Assembly: GCF_050433395.1 (NCBI RefSeq)
Contig: NZ_JBNPXH010000003.1
Coordinates: forward strand, 186,001 to 250,000
DNA: 64,000 nt
DNA from: Mobilitalea torta
Lineage (GTDB): Bacteria; Bacillota; Clostridia; Lachnospirales; Lachnospiraceae
Direction of reading: 5' to 3'
The translations under genes were made by a program, and so were the position numbers. Within the stretch, counting starts at the first letter, position 1; every line of letters starts with the position of its first letter. Positions 25,563 through 33,591 of this stretch are shown here, in pieces. Below the pieces are notes generated by a model. That model worked only from the letters and a program-made list of their open reading frames with translations, was not told where the DNA came from and searched no databases.

Positions 25563-25797
25563 TTAAAAATAAATAGACACCAAGGGCGTCTAAAAAGATG
25601 ATACTCCAATAAATAGAAAAATATAAAAAAATTATACTTTATTAAAATACAATTACTATAAAATTTTCCGGTTATATCTTAATATGTTCAGAGACATGGA
25701 ACATGTCTAATTCACACGGTATACCATGTCCGCAAGCGTCCATGATATGGCACTGCGTGCCGGGAGGGTTTATACTGTGTAAAAAAAGGAGGTATTT
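25563..25797 (+). promoter_or_regulatory. Structured leader of the GH16 gene
   Basis: An AT-rich part (to about 25690) carries TATAAAAT near 25658 as a possible -10. It is followed by a G+C-richer stretch with a perfect GACATG-GAA-CATGTC hairpin (25693-25707), CATGTCCGCAAGCG and a GGCAC-TGC-GTGCC hairpin (25750-25762), then AAAAAAAGGAGG for ATG 25798. It looks like a folded 5' leader. It does not match the c-di-GMP-I or -II consensus sequences I can recall, and no riboswitch class is assigned. Confidence 0.35.
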
Positions 25798-28700
25798 ATG
25801 AAGAAAATATCAAGAGCTTTTCTTGGTAAAAGGTTATTATCCATCTTTCTATGTGCCAGCATGGTACTGTACTCAGCTGTTCCCGGAACGGCAAGGGCGG
25901 CGGAGCCGGTACCGGCAGGAGAAACGATTCCTGGCATAGGGGATACGATTGTTACCAGCGATGGGGAACAGGACAATACCTGGGAGCTGGTGTGGCAGGA
26001 TGAATTTAACAGCGGCACACTTGACACCAGCAAATGGGGCTACCAGGTCGGAGACGGTTCCGCTTATGGTATCTCCGGCTGGGGCAATAATGAAAAGCAG
26101 TATTACACCGATGACGGCAATAATGTAGGCTTCGAGGACGGGAAGCTGGTGATTACTGCGAAGAAGAATACCGACAGCAGCCAATATGGGGGAGCTGCGT
26201 ATACTTCGGGAAGGATTTGGACAAAAGGGAAATTAAACGCATCGGAAGACAATCCGGCATTATTTGCTAAAAAATATGGAAGATTTGAAGCAAAGATTAC
26301 CATGCCGGCAGGAACCGGTTACTGGCCGGCCTTCTGGATGATGCCTGCCTATGACAAATATGGCGTATGGGCTCTGTCCGGTGAGATTGATATTATGGAA
26401 GCAAGGGGACGGCTTATCAACGAGGTGGGCGGAACCCTGCATTACGGGGGGACCTGGCCCAATAATAAGCATGAGGGGGGAACCTACAATAATGCGGCCT
26501 TCTCCATTACGGACGAACATATTTATGCTCTGGAGTGGCTTCCGGGCCGTATGCGCTGGTATGTGGATGATATTCTCTATTATGAGACCAGTGACTGGTA
26601 TTCAAAGCCGAACGGCAGCCCGCTGAATTATACATATCCGGCGCCTTTTGATCAAGAATTTTATCTGATGCTCAATATGGCTGTGGGAGGAGACTATGAT
26701 GGCGGCCAGCTGGATCCGACCCTCGACGGAGGGCAGATGAAAGTGGATTATGTGCGGGTGTATGACTTACAGGGGCAGGAATACGATGAAAATGTGGCTC
26801 CTCCCGCCGAAACGCCGGATTCTTTGCCGGACGGTGTCTTTGTGGGTTCGGATTTAATCACGGGAACCTTTGATTCCATCAAAAAGATCACTGCCGATTA
26901 TGCAGGTAACAGTACAGCGGGATGGGATCTGGTCTGTCTGACTGACTTTGCCGGAAATGCCGACGCGGTGAAGCAGGAGGACGATTCTGCCCGGATCAGC
27001 ATACAAAATCCCGGCAATCAGAGCTATTCCGTTCAGCTGATCCATAAACTGCCGCTGACCAGAGGCTACCGGTACGAGGTGTCCTTTGAGGCGAAAGCGG
27101 ATGCCTCCAGGACGATGGAGGTTAAGGTTACAGATTCGGTTACATTTAGTAATTACTCTGATGTAGTCAGTACTTCACTGAGTACATCCTTTGCCAGCTA
27201 CCGGATTCCTTTTGAGATGAAGAGTGCCTCCACTACCGGAAGGCTGGAGCTGAATATGGGGTTAAGCAACATCCCTGTAACCGTTAAGAATGTCAGTGTG
27301 AAGGTATTAGGACTCTCCGAGGAGATATCCGAGGACGCGCCCAAGGAGCCTCTGCCCAATGGAGAGCATATTTATAATGGCACCTTTGACCAGGGAGATG
27401 CGAGCCGGATGCAGTTCTGGAGCGTAATCGGAGGAACCGGAACAGTATCTCCGTCAGTTCGGGCGCTGGCAGTATCCGGTTCGGCAGTTGTGGTTACCGG
27501 CTCTTCCATAAATCTGAAGGATGTCTATGCGGAACAGAAGGGATTAAACCTTCTGAAAAATGATATATACAGAGTGACCTTTGATGCGAAGGCGGAGAAT
27601 CCGGGAACGGTGGGACTGGAGCTGCTGAGCGGAGACGGCCTTACCTCCTATGGATATAAGGAGTATACCATAACGGATACGCAGACCAATACCTTCGACC
27701 TCCAGTTTGCCATGGGCGGTGTTACGGATATTATGGCAAGCCTGCGAATCTACGTCGGAGGAAATGCAGGCATCGTTTCACTGGATAATATCTCCATGAA
27801 GCGGCTGACCAACAACAATGTGAGCTATGAAGGGGTGAAGATCTATCCGGTTAGCAATGGAGACTTTGCGGCAGGCACCGCAGGGTGGACCGTGTCACAG
27901 ACGGATTATGGTATCGTAGAAGAGGGCGGCAGAAATGTCTGCTTTGCAGTCGGTGCCAAGGCGGCGAATAATTACGACCGGATGCTCCTGCAAATGGGTG
28001 TGGATATTGCAGAGGGACATCATTATACTATGAATTTTAAGGCCAGAACCGACAGCAGCAGTGCTCAGTCCGCTGTCATCCGGATACAGAGGGAAGGCGG
28101 AGACTGGAGAAGTGTATTGGATACAAGCTTTGATCTGACCGATCAATGGCAGGATTACACTTATACTTTTACCGCGGATTTCACCGGAAACCTTGGATTG
28201 AAATATCTTCTGGGTGACTTCACGCAGCAATGCCGTTTCTACATAAAGGATGTGGAGCTGTATGTTACGGCAAGGCCTCTGCTGCAGGGAGCCTTCTTAG
28301 CCGGTACCCAGCCCGCTCCTAAGGCATCGGAAGACATCGTGCTGAAATACTATGATAAAACAGGCTGGGAATCAGCAGCGAACAGGAAGGTCACCATTAA
28401 TGCCGTGCCGGTGGACAGCAGCCTGGTAACGCTGGATACGGCTGCCAAGACGATGACCCTGAAGGGAGAGTTATTCCCCGCGGCAGGAAGCTATGTCATA
28501 CAGGCAACTGCGGACGGTTATGATTCTACCAATGCATGGGTACAATCCGTGTTGGAAAGCAGCGGAAACCTGGTGGTAAATGGAAGCTTTAACACCTCAC
28601 TGGAGGGATGGGACTTCTGGGCCATGAATGGCTGCGGAAATGCAAGTCAGTCTGAGGGGGCCGCAAAGGTACATTTTATATGGCATGAAGGAAACACATG

Positions 28701-30945
28701 GGATCTGCAGCTTTCTCAGAGCAATATTCCGTTGCAGGGCGGAAAGGCTTATGCCCTTGAATTTGATGCGTACGCTACGATACGAAGGCCGATTGCTATT
28801 GAGCTTGGTGTGAAAAACGGAGCGGATCCTCTGACCACCGCAGTGCTGGAGACATCAGCCGCTCATTATAAATTCCGTTATGACGCTCCGGTATCGGGAG
28901 GCGTGAAATTAAACTTCCTTATGGGAAATGTAACAAAGGGAGATTTGATCACCTCAAATAATAATAATCCTCATGATATTATTTTTGATAATATTGTAAT
29001 CCGGGAAATGACCCCGGAGGAGCTTAATGCTGCGGCTCCCGAACTGACGGTAGCACAGACCATTAAGCTGGGAGAGAACAGCGTTCTGACGCATTCGGCA
29101 GGAGCCGCATGGAATGCAGCTTCCAAAACTGCATATATTAATGAAACACTGGTGCCTGCGGATAAAGTAACCTATGGGGCCGACTCGGTTCTTCTGGATA
29201 AGAGCTTATTCCCGGCAGCAGGAAGCTATGCAATTGTAATTAAGGCAGCCGGAATGGATGATACAAAGCCCGTGACCCAGATAGTGATCGGAGCAGACGG
29301 GGAGTTTGTTAAGAACGGCACCTTTGAAGGCCTTGCTCACTGGGGCTCCTGGTTTATGTATGATGACGCCAGCGGGCGCCTGGAGCTTTCAAACGGCAAG
29401 CTGAAGGTCTCTTCGGCTGGTCAAAATCCGGAAGTCTGGTCAATTCAGGTATTCCAGGATGCTGTTCCGGTCAGCAAGGGCATTGAGTATACCCTTTCCT
29501 TTGAAGCAAAATCCAGCGTGGCGACTGCAATTGCCATGGAATTCGCCGGCGGAAGAAAGGAATTTGAATTAACGCCTGCGGTTCAGAAGTTTACCTGGGT
29601 AGTAACATCGGGAGAGAATAGCAGCAAGCTTAATTTTCTGCTTGCCACTCAATCGGCAGTAAATAATGTCTATGACATTGAACTGGATAATATATCGGTT
29701 AAAAGAAGTGCGGATGTCGGAACTACCCCGACAGCAACGCCTACTCCGATACCGACAGCAACACCTACGGTAACCCCGACAGCAATGCCGACAGTAACGC
29801 CAACGGCAGCACCTACGGCAACGCCGACAGCAACGCCAACGCCGACAGCAAGACCAACGGCAACGCCGACGGCAGTACCTACGGCAAGACCAACGGCAAC
29901 GCCGACAGCAGTACCTACAGCAACACCAGTGGCAACGCCGACGGCAGTTCCGGCGGTATCCCAGGCTCCTTCTCCGGAGCAGGATGGCAGTACGCCGGTT
30001 GACATTCATGTGGAGGATGGGATTGCCAGATTTACAGCTGAAGCAGATGCAACGAACTCCAGACTTCAGATTGAGAGCTTCCTCCTCCTCTTACAAATAA
30101 ACAAAGAGGATATTGACCAGATCATCATTGAAACAGAAGCGCATGGTGATGAGGTACCGGCCCTTGAATTAACAAAGGCTATCCTGAATGCGGCAAGGAG
30201 GAATCATAAGGACATCAGTTACGCGGTCAATAGCGAGTCCGGGAAACTCCTTTATGAATTTACACTGGATGCGGAAAACCTGGCGAAGGGAGAGGTAAGG
30301 GGCGGCCTGTCTCTGGGAATTGACATCGGCAAGGCATCTGAAAATGAGGCAGTACAGGAGATATTATCGAAGGATAAGAATAATTCCGAAGGAATGTTCC
30401 TTGGTTTTGCTCAGGAGGAGGAATTCCCCGCACAGAGCAGTGTCAGACTGTATGTGGGCGCACATGGCTTTGAGGCGATGCAGAAGCTATACCTCTACGC
30501 GGTCAATACGAAGACAGGAAAGCTGGAATCCGTACCCTTCGGCACTACCTATCAGGTTGATAAGGATGGTTATATTACATTCCCGTTGATAGAAGGCGGA
30601 GAATATGTGCTGCTGCCCGAGAAGGCATCTAAGGAAGTGCTTACACCCCTTAAGGAGCAGATCGAGGTGGATAAGGAGAAGACCTTAAAGCCAGGGGCAA
30701 AGACGAAGGTGGAAGTCGGTCTTCCCGCCACGCTGGAGAAGGTGGCCAGCATGAAGGAGAAAGCATCCTTCCCCGCGAAAGGAAGAGCGGTAATCACTTA
30801 TAAATCCAGCAATACGTCGGCGGCAACCGTTGATAAGAGCGGAACGGTCACCGGCAAGAAACCGGGAAAGGTAACAATCACTACCACAGTTAAGTTATAT
30901 ACCGGAAAGGTCTATACTTATAAAACAAAAGTAACAATAAAATAA
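25798..30945 (+). CDS. Large secreted multidomain GH16 beta-glucanase (laminarinase type)
   Basis: A 1715-residue secreted protein. A signal peptide (LLSIFLCASMVLYSAVPGTARAAE) is followed by a GH16 domain (about residues 60-325) with catalytic GEIDIME (Glu196, Asp198, Glu201), the bacterial beta-1,3(4)-glucanase pattern. After it come repeated CBM4/9-like sandwiches, each beginning with 'NGxF' (near 27370, 27855, 28582 and 29307, plus a more divergent one from 26856), with shorter DUF1533-like beta domains (YDKTGWESAANRKVTINAVP and a second copy) in between. A Thr-Pro linker (about 1309-1385) leads to a domain starting EDGIARFTAEADATNSRL and a C-terminal bacterial Ig-like domain (YKSSNTSAATVDKSGTVTGKKPGKVTI). 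It probably binds and cuts laminarin or lichenan-type glucan at or outside the cell surface. No LPXTG or SLH anchor was seen. Confidence 0.92.
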   Translation: MKKISRAFLGKRLLSIFLCASMVLYSAVPGTARAAEPVPAGETIPGIGDTIVTSDGEQDNTWELVWQDEFNSGTLDTSKWGYQVGDGSAYGISGWGNNEKQYYTDDGNNVGFEDGKLVITAKKNTDSSQYGGAAYTSGRIWTKGKLNASEDNPALFAKKYGRFEAKITMPAGTGYWPAFWMMPAYDKYGVWALSGEIDIMEARGRLINEVGGTLHYGGTWPNNKHEGGTYNNAAFSITDEHIYALEWLPGRMRWYVDDILYYETSDWYSKPNGSPLNYTYPAPFDQEFYLMLNMAVGGDYDGGQLDPTLDGGQMKVDYVRVYDLQGQEYDENVAPPAETPDSLPDGVFVGSDLITGTFDSIKKITADYAGNSTAGWDLVCLTDFAGNADAVKQEDDSARISIQNPGNQSYSVQLIHKLPLTRGYRYEVSFEAKADASRTMEVKVTDSVTFSNYSDVVSTSLSTSFASYRIPFEMKSASTTGRLELNMGLSNIPVTVKNVSVKVLGLSEEISEDAPKEPLPNGEHIYNGTFDQGDASRMQFWSVIGGTGTVSPSVRALAVSGSAVVVTGSSINLKDVYAEQKGLNLLKNDIYRVTFDAKAENPGTVGLELLSGDGLTSYGYKEYTITDTQTNTFDLQFAMGGVTDIMASLRIYVGGNAGIVSLDNISMKRLTNNNVSYEGVKIYPVSNGDFAAGTAGWTVSQTDYGIVEEGGRNVCFAVGAKAANNYDRMLLQMGVDIAEGHHYTMNFKARTDSSSAQSAVIRIQREGGDWRSVLDTSFDLTDQWQDYTYTFTADFTGNLGLKYLLGDFTQQCRFYIKDVELYVTARPLLQGAFLAGTQPAPKASEDIVLKYYDKTGWESAANRKVTINAVPVDSSLVTLDTAAKTMTLKGELFPAAGSYVIQATADGYDSTNAWVQSVLESSGNLVVNGSFNTSLEGWDFWAMNGCGNASQSEGAAKVHFIWHEGNTWDLQLSQSNIPLQGGKAYALEFDAYATIRRPIAIELGVKNGADPLTTAVLETSAAHYKFRYDAPVSGGVKLNFLMGNVTKGDLITSNNNNPHDIIFDNIVIREMTPEELNAAAPELTVAQTIKLGENSVLTHSAGAAWNAASKTAYINETLVPADKVTYGADSVLLDKSLFPAAGSYAIVIKAAGMDDTKPVTQIVIGADGEFVKNGTFEGLAHWGSWFMYDDASGRLELSNGKLKVSSAGQNPEVWSIQVFQDAVPVSKGIEYTLSFEAKSSVATAIAMEFAGGRKEFELTPAVQKFTWVVTSGENSSKLNFLLATQSAVNNVYDIELDNISVKRSADVGTTPTATPTPIPTATPTVTPTAMPTVTPTAAPTATPTATPTPTARPTATPTAVPTARPTATPTAVPTATPVATPTAVPAVSQAPSPEQDGSTPVDIHVEDGIARFTAEADATNSRLQIESFLLLLQINKEDIDQIIIETEAHGDEVPALELTKAILNAARRNHKDISYAVNSESGKLLYEFTLDAENLAKGEVRGGLSLGIDIGKASENEAVQEILSKDKNNSEGMFLGFAQEEEFPAQSSVRLYVGAHGFEAMQKLYLYAVNTKTGKLESVPFGTTYQVDKDGYITFPLIEGGEYVLLPEKASKEVLTPLKEQIEVDKEKTLKPGAKTKVEVGLPATLEKVASMKEKASFPAKGRAVITYKSSNTSAATVDKSGTVTGKKPGKVTITTTVKLYTGKVYTYKTKVTIK
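29725..29950 (+). repeat. Thr-Pro codon repeat (linker of the GH16 enzyme)
   Basis: Degenerate 6- to 18-bp repeats such as ACGCCGACAGCA and CCTACGGCAACG encode TPTATPTP-like sequence. This makes a flexible, probably O-glycosylated linker, and the DNA could vary in length by slippage. It also creates long artefact frames on the minus strand. Confidence 0.85.
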
Positions 30946-30957
30946 AATCAACCTGTA

Positions 30958-30997
30958 AAAGCCGGCGAATTGTGAAGAATCACAAATCGCCGGCTTT
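30958..30997. terminator. Bidirectional terminator between the GH16 gene and metF
   Basis: AAAGCCGGCGA (30958-30968) pairs with TCGCCGGCTTT (30987-30997), and inner TTGTG/CACAA pairs extend the stem. The A-run before and T-run after suit both of the converging genes. Confidence 0.9.
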
Positions 30998-31033
30998 GCA
31001 CAAATTCTGTCCGCTCTAAGGCGGCGGGAAGGT

Positions 31034-31912
31034 TCAGCTGACCAAGGTATACGGTTCCAGCAGTGTATGAATTGCCTCATATATTTTCCGGGCAATATAC
31101 GGATTGTTCATTGTGTAAAGATGGATTCCATCCACACCCTGTGAAATCAAATCGATAATCTGGTCAATTGCATAAGCAATTCCTGCATCGCGCATGGCAA
31201 TGGGATTATCGCCGTAGCGGTCCATCATCGCGGCAAACTTTTTCGGTACGGTTGCGCCGCAGAGGGATGCCATACGTTCAATTTGCTTTTTATTGACCAC
31301 AGGCATGATGCCTGCTTCTATGGGCACCGCAATTCCCGCCAGCTGACAGCGCTCCAGAAAAGAATAGAAGTAGCTGTTGTCAAAAAACAGCTGCGTAATC
31401 AGATGATCGGCTCCGGCATCAACCTTTGTCTTGAGGTTGCGGATATCCGCCACCTTATCTTCGCTTTCCACATGTCCTTCCGGATAACAGGCGGCAAGAA
31501 TATTAAAGCCGCCATACTCTTTAATAAAGGCAATTAAATCGCTGGCATAATGAAAATCACCGCCTGAACAGGCTCCCTCCGGGATATCTCCCCGCAGAGC
31601 CAGAATATTTTCAATCCCCAGGCCGCGCAATTCATCCAGCTTTTGACGGACCTCTGTCTTCGTCAGCCCGATGCAGGGAAGATGGGCCGCGCTTTCAATT
31701 CCGTAATCCCGTCCAATTGCCGCGGCGATCTGAAAGGTATTCCCGCTGTCAGCAGCGCCTCCGGCACCGTAGGTTACGCTGATAAAGTCCGGCTGCAGCT
31801 CCCGGATCCCGTCAATGGTCTCATACACGGTATTAACCGGGGCAGTGCGCTTGGGAGGAAATACTTCATAGGATAGGACGGTTCCTTTTTTAAAAAGCTC
31901 AGTTGTTTTCAT
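31034..31912 (-). CDS. metF: Methylenetetrahydrofolate reductase
   Basis: A 292-residue FAD-dependent MetF-fold protein. SYEVFPPKR is the N-terminal catalytic Glu region, and FISVTYGAGGAADSGNT, LALRGDIPEG, DHLITQLFFDNSYF and GIHLYTMNNP are family landmarks. It reduces 5,10-methylene-THF to 5-methyl-THF for methionine synthesis. Its start overlaps the remains of a metE gene (31899-32018), so this was once metE-metF; methionine synthesis here now presumably depends on a cobalamin-type enzyme elsewhere. It is shorter than two-domain eukaryotic MTHFRs, as expected for bacteria. Confidence 0.95.
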   Translation of the reverse strand: MKTTELFKKGTVLSYEVFPPKRTAPVNTVYETIDGIRELQPDFISVTYGAGGAADSGNTFQIAAAIGRDYGIESAAHLPCIGLTKTEVRQKLDELRGLGIENILALRGDIPEGACSGGDFHYASDLIAFIKEYGGFNILAACYPEGHVESEDKVADIRNLKTKVDAGADHLITQLFFDNSYFYSFLERCQLAGIAVPIEAGIMPVVNKKQIERMASLCGATVPKKFAAMMDRYGDNPIAMRDAGIAYAIDQIIDLISQGVDGIHLYTMNNPYIARKIYEAIHTLLEPYTLVS

Positions 31913-32018
31913 CTCTCAATTGTTTTGCCGCAGCGACCAGATTTTTCAGACTTGCTGTGGTCTCGGCAACTCCTCTCGTTTTTAATCCGCAGCCGGGATT
32001 GTCCCATAGCTTTCCGGG
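31899..32018 (-). pseudogene. metE: C-terminal relic of metE (cobalamin-independent methionine synthase)
   Basis: On the minus strand an open stretch reads GKLWDNPGCGLKTRGVAETT then ASLKNLVAAAKQLRDENN and stops at 31899-31901, overlapping the metF start. NPxCGLKTR followed by a short Ala-rich helix is the zinc-ligand C-terminus of MetE. About 35 of some 750 residues remain, with no recognisable metE upstream. Confidence 0.75.
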
Positions 32019-32049
32019 ATTAATTTTTTATTTGGGATTATGATTTTAT

Positions 32050-32078
32050 TTTACTATCATAAACCGAAACTGTATAAT
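32050..32078 (+). promoter_or_regulatory. Promoter candidate for a small RNA
   Basis: TTTACT (32050-32055) and TATAAT (32073-32078) are 17 bases apart. No gene follows before a strong terminator at 32147-32169, so the transcript would be only about 85 nt. Confidence 0.45.
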
Positions 32079-32084
32079 ATATAA

Positions 32085-32169
32085 AAAGAGCACTTTGATA
32101 TAACTTAAAACTATATCAGACGGATTCCACAGGCGTACCGCCCCCCAAAGAGACGGTGCGTCTTTTTTT
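32085..32169 (+). ncRNA. Candidate short C-rich small RNA
   Basis: From the predicted start near 32085 the transcript would contain a GATATA/TATATC hairpin (around 32097-32118), a small GGCG-TAC-CGCC hairpin (about 32132-32142) running into a run of C (to 32146), and a terminator whose AAAGAGACG arm (32147-32155) pairs with CGTCTTTTT. No open frame with a ribosome binding site was seen. A run of C just before the terminator is a feature of Firmicute small RNAs that pair with GGAGG-type ribosome binding sites. This is a hypothesis from sequence only. Confidence 0.4.
32147..32169 (+). terminator. Intrinsic terminator
   Basis: AAAGAGACG at 32147-32155 and CGTCTTTTT form a 9-bp stem (one G-T pair) with loop GTG, then a T-run to 32169. 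No plus-strand protein gene ends before it, which is why a small RNA is proposed. Confidence 0.8.
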
Positions 32170-32229
32170 ATTGTACTGATATCTTTACCATCACAATCAC
32201 GAGCCTCCAGATCTATAGATTATAAGGTA

Positions 32230-32281
32230 TTGACAAAGCCGGTAAATGGGTCTATGATAAAATTGTTTAGCAGTTAAACAA
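32230..32281 (+). promoter_or_regulatory. Promoter and operator of the marR-suf operon
   Basis: TTGACA (32230-32235) and TATGAT (32253-32258) are 17 bases apart. A perfect inverted repeat TTGTTTA-N5-TAAACAA (32263-32281) covers the expected start point. That is a typical place and size for a MarR-dimer operator, so the adjacent regulator probably represses its own operon. Confidence 0.75.
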
Positions 32282-32339
32282 AAAGTGCATACTATAATAA
32301 ACAACAGGCCGCAAAGGCTCTGCAGGAAGGGTGTGACGA

Positions 32340-32879
32340 ATGATGTATTGTAACGTGACAGATCAAATATTCGGGATCATCCGCCTCTTGGAGGAGGAGA
32401 AGAAAAAACCGATGGATTACGGCGGAGGGGTTCTGCTGGGACATGCCGAGGTTCAATTTCTGGGGACTATCGCCCGCTATCCAGATGACAATGTCAGCGC
32501 GCTTTCGGAGCGCCTGGGGATTACCAAGGGAGCTGTCACTCAAATGGTTGCAAAGCTATGCCAGAAGGAGCTTCTGGAGGGAACCCAGCGTGAGGATAAC
32601 AAGAAAGAAAAATTTTTTCGCCTGACCCGCAGGGGCGAGGCGACCATAGAGGGGCACCAGCATTATCACAAACAGGCAAACCAAAAGCTGTGCCGGTTTA
32701 TCGCGGACCTGGATGACAAGGAGGCCAGCGCCGTCTTTCGCTTTTTGGAATGCGTAAGGGAATGTGTACCCATTTGCCAGTTCCCTTGTGAATGCGAAGA
32801 ACCCAGTAGAAAGGACAAGGAGGGAATACATTATGAAGCAGTCACTGCTGCGTGTGTGCGGCCTGCATGCCGCTCTTGA
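32340..32879 (+). CDS. MarR-family regulator with C-terminal cysteine cluster
   Basis: A 179-residue winged-helix protein. The DNA-binding part is VSALSERLGITKGAVTQMVAKL with the wing GTQREDNKKEKFFRLTRRGE. After the last dimer helix lies an unusual run of cysteines at 138, 142, 146, 150 and 152 (C-x3-C-x3-C-x3-C-x-C). Being the first gene of the suf operon, and with a palindrome at its promoter, it is a candidate Fe-S-cluster or redox sensor controlling cluster assembly; this is inference. The coding sequence overlaps sufC by 47 bases, so tight coupling is expected. ATG 32340 and 32343 are both possible starts. Confidence 0.85.
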   Translation: MMYCNVTDQIFGIIRLLEEEKKKPMDYGGGVLLGHAEVQFLGTIARYPDDNVSALSERLGITKGAVTQMVAKLCQKELLEGTQREDNKKEKFFRLTRRGEATIEGHQHYHKQANQKLCRFIADLDDKEASAVFRFLECVRECVPICQFPCECEEPSRKDKEGIHYEAVTAACVRPACRS

Positions 32880-33588
32880 AACCGGAGAGGAAGTGCTCCG
32901 CGGTGTAGATTTGAAGATGGAACCCGGCGAGGTTCATGTGATTATGGGGCCCAATGGCTCCGGTAAGTCCACGCTGGCTAACACCATCATGGGCAGCCCC
33001 GCCTACGGGGTCACCCAGGGACAGATTGAATTTGACGGGGAAGACATCACCGGGGCGGCCGTGGACGTACGGGCCAAAAAGGGTATCTTTATGGCCTTTC
33101 AGACCCCGGAGGAGATTGACGGGATCACGGTATCCGACTTTTTGCGGACAGCAAAGCTTGCCGGCGAGGAAAAACCTACCTCGCTTTTCGGCTTTAAAAA
33201 ACAGCTGAGGGAGAACATGGATGCCTTACAGCTGGACGATGCCTATGCTGACCGGTACCTCAATGTGGGCTTTTCCGGCGGAGAAAAGAAAAAGAGTGAG
33301 ATTTTGCAGCTTTTGACCTTAAGACCTAAGCTGGCCATCCTGGATGAGACGGATTCCGGCCTGGACGTAGATGCCGTGAGAGTTGTCACGGAAGGTATTT
33401 TGCGCTACAAAAATGAGCATAACGCCTTACTGATTATTTCCCACAGTACCCGGCTGCTGGACGCTTTGCCGGTGGACAGGGTTCATGTTCTCTACCATGG
33501 CCGGTTTGTCCGCTCCGGGGACAGGGGCCTCATCGATGAGATCAACACAAACGGATTTGCCCGGTTTATCCAGGCGGAAACGAGGTGA
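32833..33588 (+). CDS. sufC: SufC, Fe-S assembly ATPase
   Basis: About 251 residues, an ABC-type ATPase of the SufBCD scaffold. Walker A is GPNGSGKST, the signature NVGFSGGEKKKSEILQLL, Walker B LAILDETDSGLD, and the switch His is in LIISHSTRLL. AAGGAGGG near 32817 fits ATG 32833 and not the upstream frame. It lies inside the end of marR. In the cytoplasm it drives conformational change of the SufB-SufD scaffold during cluster assembly. Confidence 0.95.
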   Translation: MKQSLLRVCGLHAALETGEEVLRGVDLKMEPGEVHVIMGPNGSGKSTLANTIMGSPAYGVTQGQIEFDGEDITGAAVDVRAKKGIFMAFQTPEEIDGITVSDFLRTAKLAGEEKPTSLFGFKKQLRENMDALQLDDAYADRYLNVGFSGGEKKKSEILQLLTLRPKLAILDETDSGLDVDAVRVVTEGILRYKNEHNALLIISHSTRLLDALPVDRVHVLYHGRFVRSGDRGLIDEINTNGFARFIQAETR

Positions 33589-33591
33589 ACC

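Noticed and set aside
25690..25797. c-di-GMP-II riboswitch before the GH16 gene
   Set aside because: Parts such as GCAAGCG look suggestive, but the conserved core as I recall it is not present; the leader is kept as unclassified.
29569..30009. Minus-strand frames rich in Arg/Cys or in Val/Gly opposite the Thr-Pro linker
   Set aside because: They are reverse readings of the ACN-CCN repeats and have no start signals.
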